Shown here one piece after another: positions 18,033-26,503 of a stretch of 64,000 bases of DNA. The stretch comes from Psychrobacter sp. UBA5136. Its GTDB lineage: Bacteria > Pseudomonadota > Gammaproteobacteria > Pseudomonadales > Moraxellaceae. The stretch lies in the NCBI RefSeq assembly GCF_002414005.1, contig NZ_DHYG01000008.1, forward strand, positions 29,914 to 93,913, read 5' to 3'. The translations under genes and the position numbers were made by a program. Position 1 is the stretch's first letter. Each line of letters starts with the position of its first letter. Under the pieces are notes generated by a model. It was given only the letters and a program-made list of their open reading frames with translations, searched no databases and was not told the DNA's origin.

Positions 18033-18066
18033 AAGAGCAGTGCATCACATATGAAGCATTGCTCTT
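18033..18066. terminator. terminator-like hairpin after the EamA gene
   Basis: 11-bp stem AAGAGCAGTGC (18033-18043) with GCATTGCTCTT (18056-18066), one G-U pair, loop of 12, then TCTTTAT. The T-run is interrupted. Confidence 0.65.
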
Positions 18067-18131
18067 CTTTATGCTAAAAGCTTTATATCCCACTACGATA
18101 AAGATGAAAACAAACTTTTTATAGCTACATC

Positions 18132-18196
18132 TGTACACTCACAGTCAAAAACTCTGCACCCACAGTCAATCTATTTGGCCAAAACCTCGCTATAGT
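18132..18196 (+). promoter_or_regulatory. candidate AraC-type activator site and promoter of hyuBA
   Basis: Two direct repeats of CACAGTCAA at 18140-18148 and 18161-18169, start-to-start distance 21 bp, each preceded by a similar TCTG(T/C)AC element. Tandem half-sites spaced by two helical turns are typical for AraC/XylS proteins. A -10-like TATAGT lies at 18191-18196 with no good -35 hexamer 17 bp before it; the proximal repeat sits there instead, as in activator-dependent promoters. An AraC-family gene follows hyuA. The repeat is seen, the pairing is inference. Confidence 0.5.
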
Positions 18197-18345
18197 GAAA
18201 AAGCTTGATCATTAGGATAGATGATAAGCCAGAGAAAGCGCGCGCTGAAAGGTAAGGATAAATGGTCATATAGACCGGTATATTCTCTTATTTCACCGAT
18301 GCAAATGCGCTTGTTCTGACCCAATTTCTCGACAAGGAGTCTTTT

Positions 18346-20109
18346 ATGAGCAACGCTCACCCCTCTATAGATCCCATTACCTTGTCTGTCGTACGTGGCG
18401 CCCTAGAAACGGCGCAGCGTGAGATGACAACCACCTTAGAAAAAACCGCCCGCTCTAGTGTTTTTAACTTAGCTCATGACTATAGTAACGCGCTGTTTGA
18501 TCATTTGCCTGAGATGATTTTGCAAGGGCAAGATATTCCCATTCATCTAGGTTCACTCATGCCCGCTATGAAAGCCGTCGCCGAATATTACGGTGACGAT
18601 ATTCATGAAGGCGATGTGATTTATCATAACGACCCTGTGATGATGGGCAGCCATATCTTAGATTGCTGTATGTATAAACCGGTGTTTTATAAAGGTGAGC
18701 TGGTTTTTTGGACGGTTTGTAAAGGTCATGTCACGGATATCGGTGGCCCCGTACCCGCAGGCTATAACCCTGATGCCAAAGAGATATATGCCGAAGGGCT
18801 GCGCATTCCGCCTATTAAACTTTGGGAAAAAGGCGTCAAACGCCATGATGTGATTAATTTGCTGCACAGTAATATGCGCTCACGCCGTAACCAAGAAGGC
18901 GATCTTAATGCGCAGTACGGAGCGTGCGCTGTCGGCGAGCGTAACATGATTGCGCTGCTAGACAAATACGGCGTCGAGACGGTACGCGGCGCGATTGAAG
19001 AGCTAAAGAGCATGGCTGACCATCATATGCGCTCGTTAATTTCTTCTATCCCAGATGGCGACTATCATGGCGAGGCGGTGTTAGAAGATTCAGGTCATGG
19101 TTTGGGCGATATGACCATCAGCGCCGACATTGTCATCAAAGACAGCGATGTGCATATTCAAATCACCAGTCCGCCACAAGTTCCTTATTTTATCAACTCT
19201 TATGCTGGTAACTCGATGTCAGGGGTATTGCTGGGGCTGATGATGTTTGCCCAAGTGGAGCCGCCGTATAACGAAGGCTTATACCGCTGCGTGACCGTTG
19301 ATTTGGGTGAGCATGGCACCTTGTGTAATGCCAAAGAACCGGCGCCGCATGTCAATTGTACGACCACGCCGATGGAAACCTTAACCGATGCGGTACGTAT
19401 GGCATTTGAAGCAGCAGCACCAGAGCGCGTTACCGCCTCTTGGGGACATTCGTCAGGGATCAATATCGCTGGTATCGACCCAAAAACTGGCGAGCAATAC
19501 GTCACCATGATTCTAGCATCTATTATTTCAGGGGCCGGAGCCACGCAGCAAATGGATGGCTGGCACGCTTATGGGCCATTGAGCTGCTTTGGGGCGTTAA
19601 GCTCAGGGGATATCGAGCTGTTAGAGTACCAGTATCCTATCTTAATTCATAAGTATGGCTTGGCAGAAGACAGTGGCGGCGCAGGCGAGTACCGCGGCGG
19701 CTGTGGTACGGTTTGGGAAGTTGAGCCCTTAGATCATACCATGACGGTTATTGCCTTTGGTGAAGGTCGTCAGCATCCTACCATGGGCGCAGGCGGCGCG
19801 GAACAAATCTCACCCGAGCTGAAAGTTGGGCGTCTAGAGATACTACATAAAGATGGGCAAACGGACTTATATAGAAAAAATACTGTCACGGAAATCACGC
19901 CGGGTGAACGCGCGCGCAATACCAATCCGGGCGGCGGCGGTTACGGCAGCTCGTTTGATCGCGATATCAAAGCGGTTATTAAGGACGTGGAAGAAAGGAT
20001 TATCTCAATTGCAGCGGCAAAAACCGAATACGGCGTGGTAATAGACCCCGATACCTTGACGCTCAATGAGACTGAAACGGAATATTTACGCCGTCAAATA
20101 ATCGCATAA
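18346..20109 (+). CDS. hyuB: hydantoinase B/oxoprolinase-family subunit
   Basis: 587 residues, HyuB family. These subunits pair with a HyuA ATPase to open cyclic amides such as N-methylhydantoin, 5-oxoproline or caprolactam; related pairs are carboxylases. Supporting segments: SVVRGALETAQREMTTTLEKTARS at the N-terminus, EGDVIYHNDPVMMGSHILD, then MRSRRNQEGDLNAQ, and a Gly-rich end GERARNTNPGGGGYG. A consensus AAGGAG precedes the ATG. It is followed 38 bp later by hyuA, so the two form an operon. The actual substrate cannot be named from sequence. Confidence 0.9.
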   Translation: MSNAHPSIDPITLSVVRGALETAQREMTTTLEKTARSSVFNLAHDYSNALFDHLPEMILQGQDIPIHLGSLMPAMKAVAEYYGDDIHEGDVIYHNDPVMMGSHILDCCMYKPVFYKGELVFWTVCKGHVTDIGGPVPAGYNPDAKEIYAEGLRIPPIKLWEKGVKRHDVINLLHSNMRSRRNQEGDLNAQYGACAVGERNMIALLDKYGVETVRGAIEELKSMADHHMRSLISSIPDGDYHGEAVLEDSGHGLGDMTISADIVIKDSDVHIQITSPPQVPYFINSYAGNSMSGVLLGLMMFAQVEPPYNEGLYRCVTVDLGEHGTLCNAKEPAPHVNCTTTPMETLTDAVRMAFEAAAPERVTASWGHSSGINIAGIDPKTGEQYVTMILASIISGAGATQQMDGWHAYGPLSCFGALSSGDIELLEYQYPILIHKYGLAEDSGGAGEYRGGCGTVWEVEPLDHTMTVIAFGEGRQHPTMGAGGAEQISPELKVGRLEILHKDGQTDLYRKNTVTEITPGERARNTNPGGGGYGSSFDRDIKAVIKDVEERIISIAAAKTEYGVVIDPDTLTLNETETEYLRRQIIA

Positions 20110-20147
20110 AACACATTGAATTTTCATGATTGAGTTAAGGATGACTT

Positions 20148-22229
20148 ATGAACAACGATTTTCGTATTGGCGTTGATGCTGGCGGGACTTTTACAGATTT
20201 TGTCTTGGCAGAAAAAACTGGTGACATTCATCTGTTTAAAGCACCATCGACCCCAGAGGATGGCACCTTAGCCATTGCTAATGGTCTCCAGCAAATTGCC
20301 AACAAATTTAACCGCCCTATTGAGGACATTATTCAAGCCTGCGACTTGTGTATTAATGGTACGACAGTCGCGCTAAACGCACTGATTCAGATGACAGGCG
20401 TAAAAGTGGGCTTGTTATGCACCAAAGGCCATGAAGACAGTATCGAGATACGCTTAGGGCACAAAGAAGAAGGGCATCGCTACGATGCCAGTTACCCGCC
20501 AGCGCCGCAGATTGCCACACGTGACCGCCGCTTTCCCATCGGTGGCCGTATCTTAGCGGACGGCACCGAACACGAACCGCTAAATGAGCAAGATATCCTT
20601 GATGCGATTAAAGTATTAAAAAAGCAAAACGTGCAAGCAGTTGCCATCTCTTTTGTGTGGTCTATCCGCAATGTTCAGCACGAACAGCGCGCCAAAGAGC
20701 TGATCGAGCAGCATATGCCGGGGGTGTTTGTCTGCTGCGGTAGCGAAGTCTATCCGCAGATTAAGGAATATACACGCACCTCAACGACGTTGGTTAATGC
20801 TTATTTAAGCCCTGTCATGGCCTCTTATGTGCATAAAATTGATGATTACTTTAAGGCGCTTGGCGCTGAGCAGCCCGTGCGTTATTTTCAGTCAAATGGC
20901 GGGCTTGCTGTTGGCAATATCATGCGCGAACGAGCAGTTAATGCCATTAATTCAGGGCCGGCATCAGCGCCGCAAGCGGGTTTATACATTGCCAGCGCCT
21001 TTGATATTGATAATATTATCACCGTCGATATGGGCGGGACGTCTTTTGATATCACCATGGCCAAATCTGGTCGAACCATCTTAAACCGTGATATTGATTT
21101 TTTGCGCAATCGTATTGGCGTGCCGATGATTCACGTCGAAACATTGGGCGCAGGCGGCGGCTCGATTGGTCATGTGAATAATTTTGGTATGTTAGAGGTA
21201 GGCCCACAAAGTGCTGGCGCGACCCCAGGCCCAGCGTCTTACGGTAAAGGCGGTGAGCTGCCGACAGTAACGGATGCCAATCTGGTCTTAGGCTACCTTG
21301 AGCCAAATGCCGTGCTTGGTGGCTGCGTGACCTTGAACAAAGACAAAGCCCAAGAAGCGGTACAAAAATACATTGCCGATCCCTTAAAAATTGACATAGC
21401 GCATGCCGCCTTTGGTATCAGCGCCATCGTCAACCAAAATATGGCAAACGGCATTCGCCGTATTACCATTGAAAAAGGCTATGATCCACGCGACTTTGCC
21501 CTTATCTGTGCTGGCGGCGCAGGTGGTATGCATATTGTTGATTTGGCAGAAGAGATGGGTATTGGTACTATCTTGATACCGAAAATTGCTTCTTGTCTGT
21601 GCGCCTTTGGTCAAATCATCTCTGATATTAAATATAACTATCTGGCCACGCAAATGATGATTATTGCGCCAGATTCAGAGCTACAGTCGCTCAATGCCAC
21701 CTTACACGAGCTCGAAAGCTTGGGGGTACAAAAGCTGCTTGAAGATGGCTTTGCAGAAGACGATATTATCATCGAGCGTACCATGGAGATGCGCTACGTC
21801 GGGCAGGTGCACGAATGTAATGTACTGGTACCAAATGGCAAGCTTGATGCCGATAGCGTACAAACGATTTTAGAGGCCTTCCACCATCGTCATAAAGAGC
21901 TTTACACTTATGATGAGCGCGATAATAAGGTGGAGCTGGTCAATATCGAAGTGGCTGTTATCGGGAGGATCAGTAAACCCAAGCTGCCAGAACTTGCTCA
22001 GCAACAAGGCGATATCAGTCAGGCTAAAGTAGGCAGCCGTGCGATGATTATGGATCAAGACTATGAATGGATTGATACGCCTATTTATAATGGTGAGGCG
22101 TTTGGGGCAGGGGCATTTATTGCAGGGCCGGCGCTTATTCAAGAACCAACCACCACGATTGTGATTAAAAAAGGCTGGCAAGCAGAGCTGCATGAAACGG
22201 GTACTTATAAGCTGACCAAAGCGGCTTAG
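20148..22229 (+). CDS. hyuA: hydantoinase A/oxoprolinase-family ATPase subunit
   Basis: 693 residues, HyuA family, actin-like ATPase subunit of the HyuAB enzyme. The phosphate-binding DAGGTFTDFV is at residues 9-18, followed by NGTTVALNALIQ. The second half shows DMGGTSFDITM, ETLGAGGGSIGHV, GPASYGKGGELPTVTDANLVLG and CAGGAGGMHIVDLAEEMG, all family hallmarks. Length agrees with single-domain HyuA rather than the fused eukaryotic 5-oxoprolinase. AAGGATG is the ribosome site. A terminator follows, then the AraC regulator. Confidence 0.91.
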   Translation: MNNDFRIGVDAGGTFTDFVLAEKTGDIHLFKAPSTPEDGTLAIANGLQQIANKFNRPIEDIIQACDLCINGTTVALNALIQMTGVKVGLLCTKGHEDSIEIRLGHKEEGHRYDASYPPAPQIATRDRRFPIGGRILADGTEHEPLNEQDILDAIKVLKKQNVQAVAISFVWSIRNVQHEQRAKELIEQHMPGVFVCCGSEVYPQIKEYTRTSTTLVNAYLSPVMASYVHKIDDYFKALGAEQPVRYFQSNGGLAVGNIMRERAVNAINSGPASAPQAGLYIASAFDIDNIITVDMGGTSFDITMAKSGRTILNRDIDFLRNRIGVPMIHVETLGAGGGSIGHVNNFGMLEVGPQSAGATPGPASYGKGGELPTVTDANLVLGYLEPNAVLGGCVTLNKDKAQEAVQKYIADPLKIDIAHAAFGISAIVNQNMANGIRRITIEKGYDPRDFALICAGGAGGMHIVDLAEEMGIGTILIPKIASCLCAFGQIISDIKYNYLATQMMIIAPDSELQSLNATLHELESLGVQKLLEDGFAEDDIIIERTMEMRYVGQVHECNVLVPNGKLDADSVQTILEAFHHRHKELYTYDERDNKVELVNIEVAVIGRISKPKLPELAQQQGDISQAKVGSRAMIMDQDYEWIDTPIYNGEAFGAGAFIAGPALIQEPTTTIVIKKGWQAELHETGTYKLTKAA

Positions 22230-22273
22230 AATGGTATTTTTTATCTAATTAAAATGGCTTTATAAACTTTCAG

Positions 22274-22307
22274 TCAGGCACTAAACCCAGTTTAATGCCT
22301 GATTTTT
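22274..22307 (+). terminator. terminator after hyuA
   Basis: Stem TCAGGCA (22274-22280) / TGCCTGA (22296-22302), extended inside by TAAA/TTTA after a mismatch, then five T. It separates hyuBA from the regulator gene. Confidence 0.85.
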
Positions 22308-22424
22308 GTTTTAAAACTTATTGTAGGTGTGATATTTAGACCTCTTATTTAGTAAATCAGTTTAGAAACCCAGTTGCCCTACAGGTATGATATAAAGGAG
22401 AATAACTTTTACGAGTATTCAAGG

Positions 22425-23450
22425 ATGAATGCAAAATTAACACCTTCCTTATGGTTACCTTCAGGACCACTTCTAAGCGCTCCTCAAACGTTAGACGCGT
22501 TTGATTGGAAGCGCACCATCAATGACACCTATTTTGATCTCAATGTAAGCTTTCGCCAACCAAGCCAGTTCTCTGGTTATTTGCAACACGCTAAGCTCTT
22601 GGATATCGGGGTGTCCCACTATTATGCCAACACCGTGCATTACAAACGCAGCTTAGTAAGCAATCAGTGTAGTGACGGTATTAAAGATGCTGACAGCAAC
22701 AAGAACAGTAATGATAGTATTTTAATCACTTTTCCTGTGACGGGCAGCGTTCATTTTATACAAAAAAATCGCCAGTTAACCTCAAGTGCGGGTCAGTTCT
22801 TTATCGAGCTATCACACCTGCCTTATGAGTTTTATCATTTGCAGGTAGCATCGTTATATGTAATTAAGGTGCCTTTAGCGCTATTAACCCCGCAAATGGG
22901 TACGATAGAGCGCCAGTTTGCTCGCAGTCTGACCATTGATGAGGGAGCGGGTAGGTTGCTTGTTTTTCAAATCAGGCAAATATTAGAGCTCATTGAGCAC
23001 CATCAATTGGCAGATTTAGAGGTTAAAATTCTAGAGCAGCAGCTGCTTAATCTTATTGTATTGACATTGAGCGCACCAAAAGAAGTGATGATGAGTACCA
23101 GCTCGTCTATCCAATCTGTGCATTTAAAACGTATCGAGCATTACGTTTATTTGCATCTCGAAAACCCTGCTTTAACGCCAGCGCTGGTTGCTACTGCTTG
23201 TCATATTTCTACCCGATACCTGCATAAACTGTTTGCCGACTTGCCATATAGTTTTTCAGAATGGGTAAAGGAACTGCGTTTAAAGAAAGCCAATGATATT
23301 TTAAAGACCAAAAGCTACGTAACCATCGATGAAGTGGCGCATAGAGTTGGTTATAGCGATCAAAGTTATTTTTCACGCATTTATAAGCAGCATTTCGGTT
23401 ATACGCCGCGAGATACGCCAAGCTTAGACACAAACACAAATATAGAATAG
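22425..23450 (+). CDS. AraC-family transcription regulator
   Basis: 341 residues from ATG 22425 (a TTG 51 bases upstream is possible). The N-terminal part resembles the ligand-binding region of AraC-like regulators with a cupin-like fold, interrupted by a short Asp/Ser/Asn-rich insertion near 85-97. The C-terminal 100 residues hold two helix-turn-helix units: ALVATACHISTRYLHKLF and IDEVAHRVGYSDQSYFSRIYKQHFGYTPRD, the AraC/XylS signature. It lies directly after hyuBA and likely activates it in response to the substrate, perhaps through the 21-bp-spaced repeats at 18140-18169. That link is inferred from position. Confidence 0.87.
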   Translation: MNAKLTPSLWLPSGPLLSAPQTLDAFDWKRTINDTYFDLNVSFRQPSQFSGYLQHAKLLDIGVSHYYANTVHYKRSLVSNQCSDGIKDADSNKNSNDSILITFPVTGSVHFIQKNRQLTSSAGQFFIELSHLPYEFYHLQVASLYVIKVPLALLTPQMGTIERQFARSLTIDEGAGRLLVFQIRQILELIEHHQLADLEVKILEQQLLNLIVLTLSAPKEVMMSTSSSIQSVHLKRIEHYVYLHLENPALTPALVATACHISTRYLHKLFADLPYSFSEWVKELRLKKANDILKTKSYVTIDEVAHRVGYSDQSYFSRIYKQHFGYTPRDTPSLDTNTNIE

Positions 23451-23557
23451 TCACTGTTATGTACTCTGTCATGCAGTCGCTGTATGATTTGCCTATTAAG
23501 AATAATAACCACAGCGCAAGCATTTATATTGGGATTAGGATTGGGGAGAGAGCTGAG

Positions 23558-24550
23558 ATGCTTAACGTTATGAATGATGATGTGGCAAAAGTAGAGATAT
23601 ATGAAAGCGCTGATGGAAAGGCACAGGTAGACGTTCGCTTCAAGCAAGAGACTGTCTGGCTTACGCAAGCACAAATGTCCGAGCTGTTTGGTCGTGACCA
23701 ATCAGTGATTTCGCGTCACATTGCCAATGCCATAAAAGAGGAGGAAATCGCTGAAAAAAGCAATATGCAAAAAATGCATATTGCAAATTCTGACCGCCCC
23801 GTGACATTTTATGACTTAGATGTGGTTATCTCAGTGGGGTATCGCATCAAATCTCCCCAAGGTGTGCAATTTAGACGCTGGGCAACCCAGCGCCTACGTG
23901 AATACTTGGTTCAAGGCTATACACTCAATCAAGAGCGCTTTGATAAAAACTCAAGCGAGCTCCAACAAGCATTAAACTTAATCAAAAAAACCGCGCAAAG
24001 CCCCGATCTTAAAACCGATGAAGGACGCGGCTTGGTTGAGATTATCAGCCGTTATACGCAGACATTTCTATGGTTACAGCGCTATGATGAAGGCTTGCTT
24101 GATAATCCAGCTGGGCAAGAGGGCGGTATCTTACCCAGTCCGACCGAGGCGATGGTAGCGCTCACTAACTTAAAAGCACAGCTGATAGATAGAGGCGAGG
24201 CGACTGAGCTATTTGCCAAACCGCGCGGCGATGGTTTGGACAGTGTGCTGGGCAATTTGGCGCAAACTGTCTTTGGCGAGCCTGCGTATCCGACTATCGA
24301 GAGTAAAGCGGCGCATCTGCTGTATTTTATGGTCAAAAATCATCCTTTTACCGATGGTAATAAACGCAGCGGCGCTTTTTTGTTTGTAGACTTTTTACAC
24401 CGTAATAATCGCTTGCTAAATGATAAAGGTGATATGGTCATCAATAACACTGGGCTTGCCGCCTTAACCTTGCTGGTCGCTGAGTCTGACCCCAATCAAA
24501 AAGAAACCTTGATTAAATTGATTATGAATATGCTGTCGTTAGAAGCTTGA
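23558..24550 (+). CDS. RhuM-family protein with C-terminal Fic/Doc domain
   Basis: 330 residues from ATG 23558, chosen because GGGGAGAG lies seven bases upstream; a start 33 codons earlier lacks this. The N-terminal half is RhuM-like: FKQETVWLTQAQMSELFGRD, then VISRHIANAIKEEE, DLDVVISVGYRIKSPQG and FRRWATQRLREYLVQGY, which may bind DNA. The C-terminal half has the Fic/Doc core HPFTDGNKRSGA (from residue 262), whose catalytic His and GNKR loop suggest nucleotide or phosphate transfer onto a target protein. No obvious inhibitory Fic antitoxin gene is adjacent. Possible roles include a defence or toxin function. It reads as an accessory gene. Confidence 0.85.
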   Translation: MLNVMNDDVAKVEIYESADGKAQVDVRFKQETVWLTQAQMSELFGRDQSVISRHIANAIKEEEIAEKSNMQKMHIANSDRPVTFYDLDVVISVGYRIKSPQGVQFRRWATQRLREYLVQGYTLNQERFDKNSSELQQALNLIKKTAQSPDLKTDEGRGLVEIISRYTQTFLWLQRYDEGLLDNPAGQEGGILPSPTEAMVALTNLKAQLIDRGEATELFAKPRGDGLDSVLGNLAQTVFGEPAYPTIESKAAHLLYFMVKNHPFTDGNKRSGAFLFVDFLHRNNRLLNDKGDMVINNTGLAALTLLVAESDPNQKETLIKLIMNMLSLEA

Positions 24551-24592
24551 TAAAAAACGCAGCCTAACGACGAGAATTAAAGGAAATTGAGT

Positions 24593-25336
24593 ATGTTTGG
24601 CATCATAAAAGAATGGCGTGAGCAGCGTATTTTGGATAATAGCGAATTTACCCATACTGACTGGCTGCATGCGGCTAAGCGTATTGTCATACTTGATAGG
24701 CTCGATGAGGACGAGTTAAACCGTTTGTTTAATCTAGCGACGTTGTTTTTGGCGGATAAGTCGATTACTGGCGCCCAGGGTTTTGAGATTACCGATGCGG
24801 TCAAGCAATCCATCGCCTTACAAGCTTGCCTGCCGATTTTAAACCTAAGCCTTGAATGGTACGCTGGCTGGTCATCTATTATTATTTATCCTGGCTCCTA
24901 CAAAAGCGACAGTACCACCGTCGATGAGATGGGTATCGTCCATGAAGGCAGTCAACACCGCAGTGGAGAAGCGTGGCTGCGTGGTCCCGTCATTCTGTCG
25001 TGGAAGGATGCCAAACACTCAGGTGAGCGCGATGGTCACAATGTGGTCATTCATGAGTTTGTGCATAAGCTTGATATGTTAAATGGCCGCGCCAATGGCT
25101 TTCCGCCGCTGCAAGCGGATATGGATCCTGCACGCTGGACTGAAATTATGACGCGAGATTTTGAGGATTTTCAAACCCATCGTAAGTCGGGACTCGATCG
25201 CTATGGCGCAACCAATCCTGCGGAATTTTTTGCGGTATTAAGCGAAGTGTTTTTTGAAACACCGCAAAAGCTTATTGATGCTTATCCTGATATTTACGAC
25301 ATAATGGTGAAGTTTTTTCGGCAAACGCCACTTTAA
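24593..25336 (+). CDS. mtfA: MtfA-family zinc metallopeptidase (M90)
   Basis: 247 residues. The zinc motif HEFVH begins at residue 154 in the segment VIHEFVHKLDMLNGRANG, and a third ligand Glu lies in NPAEFFAVLSEVFFE, as in E. coli MtfA. In E. coli this cytosolic peptidase binds the repressor Mlc (DgsA) and so affects glucose uptake; no Mlc gene is in this window, so only the peptidase fold is supported here. The ATG at 24593 has AAGGAAA six bases upstream; a TTG two codons earlier is less likely. The last residues end convergently with a lipoprotein gene. Confidence 0.9.
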   Translation: MFGIIKEWREQRILDNSEFTHTDWLHAAKRIVILDRLDEDELNRLFNLATLFLADKSITGAQGFEITDAVKQSIALQACLPILNLSLEWYAGWSSIIIYPGSYKSDSTTVDEMGIVHEGSQHRSGEAWLRGPVILSWKDAKHSGERDGHNVVIHEFVHKLDMLNGRANGFPPLQADMDPARWTEIMTRDFEDFQTHRKSGLDRYGATNPAEFFAVLSEVFFETPQKLIDAYPDIYDIMVKFFRQTPL

Positions 25337-25473
25337 ACGAAAACGTAAACATTAAGGTTTTATAGCGAATAATGAATATAACGTAATGCAAACAAATAAA
25401 AAGGGCAGTCCATCATATAAATGCACCGTCAATTTTAAAAAAAATACTTTTAAAATCAAAAGTTTACTTTTTG

Positions 25474-26148
25474 TTAAACCGTCCATTGCTCGTTTACAAT
25501 AGCGACCAAATAGCGTTTTCCTTGGTATTCATCAAACACCAAACGCATGATGCGCCAGTCCATACCTGCATATTCTTCTGAACCTTTATAATAAAACTCA
25601 ACGAACTCGGAATTGGGATAAATTTCTTTTAAATTATTGATCATATTGCCGCTGTGCTTAAATTCATTGACGCTGATACTGGCATTGTTATAGGTATCGC
25701 CATCGACCCAAGTTTCCAAGTATTCTGGGAGCGGAATCACTAGCGGCTTACCAGAGCCGTCAAGTTCGCCCCAAGTAAAGCGGATTTTGGGCTGTTTTAG
25801 GTACTGGGCAAATTGCTCGCGGCTAAAAACTTTATCGCTCTCAGGGCGCACATAAGCATACATTGAAAAACGCACGCCACGGGTTGGATGGATATCATTG
25901 ATGATGCGAGCAAAGTCGTTATTCGCTAGCGCGCGCTGGATACGCAATGCTTGCTGTCTGAGCGTTTGCTGGCTCATATCTGAGACGACAGGCGCTGCGG
26001 TATTTCCATTTTGTGGATTTGATAAGTTGACACTGGACTCAGCAGAAGATGAGCAGCCAGTCGCGACAAGTATGGAAGCAAAGCACGCAGCAGTCGTTAA
26101 CTTATAAATACCAGATTGAAAAATATTAAGACGAGATGACGGTGGCAT
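25474..26148 (-). CDS. predicted lipoprotein, function unknown
   Basis: 224 residues from the ATG at 26148, selected for AAGGATA six bases upstream; a start at 26232 would add residues without a signal character. A basic stretch and hydrophobic core end in ILVATGC, a lipobox with Cys near residue 32. The mature part has an alpha/beta look with segments GVRFSMYAYVRPESDKVFSR, FTWGELDGSGKPL and GMDWRIMRLVFDEYQGKRYL. I do not recognise the family; the compact size and final beta-rich part would suit a ligand-binding or NTF2-like fold, which is speculation. Convergent with mtfA; the dif site lies about 200 bp upstream. Confidence 0.75.
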   Translation of the reverse strand: MPPSSRLNIFQSGIYKLTTAACFASILVATGCSSSAESSVNLSNPQNGNTAAPVVSDMSQQTLRQQALRIQRALANNDFARIINDIHPTRGVRFSMYAYVRPESDKVFSREQFAQYLKQPKIRFTWGELDGSGKPLVIPLPEYLETWVDGDTYNNASISVNEFKHSGNMINNLKEIYPNSEFVEFYYKGSEEYAGMDWRIMRLVFDEYQGKRYLVAIVNEQWTV

Positions 26149-26353
26149 AAAAATATCCTTATCGTATAAATCTTGACTGAACGTTAGCAAAACCAATTTG
26201 AGAAAAACTGAGCTTGTATAAATGATGATCACCAGCGTTAGGATAATTTTTGAGAGAAGTTTTAAATTCCCAAAGTCATATTAATTTAGCAAAGTTCATG
26301 GGGATGCATTGTAATAATTGGTTGAGCGCACACACCTTTTAACCGTTGGTTTG

Positions 26354-26381
26354 TTTTCGCATAATGTATATTATGTTAAAT
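26354..26381 (+). other. dif: dif-like XerC/XerD recombination site
   Basis: A 28-bp sequence that by hand comparison differs from the E. coli dif site at only three positions, all in the first four bases. XerC arm CGCATAA (26358-26364), six-base centre TGTATA (26365-26370) and XerD arm TTATGTTAAAT (26371-26381) are identical. XerCD at dif resolves chromosome dimers at the replication terminus, and similar sites are used by integrating elements. The 355-bp gap 26149-26503 has no gene; the remainder is AT-rich. This suggests the window includes the terminus, or an element integrated by XerCD. Confidence 0.85.
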
Positions 26382-26456
26382 AAGCACTATTTAGTATTAC
26401 CGTGTATGTTAGTCTCTTTTGATATTGTTTATTATTATGCTGCTAGCCTCGGTGTT

Positions 26457-26485
26457 CCTGCACGGATTAAATTAAACCGCGCAGG
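26457..26485. repeat. hairpin downstream of the sugar dehydrogenase gene
   Basis: Inverted repeat CCTGCACGG (26457-26465) and CCGCGCAGG (26477-26485) around ATTAAATTAAA, with one mismatch. No T-run on the minus strand after it, so it may be an end-stabilising structure or a weak terminator of the gene ending at 26504. Confidence 0.45.
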
Positions 26486-26503
26486 AGGCATTCTACCTGT
26501 TGC

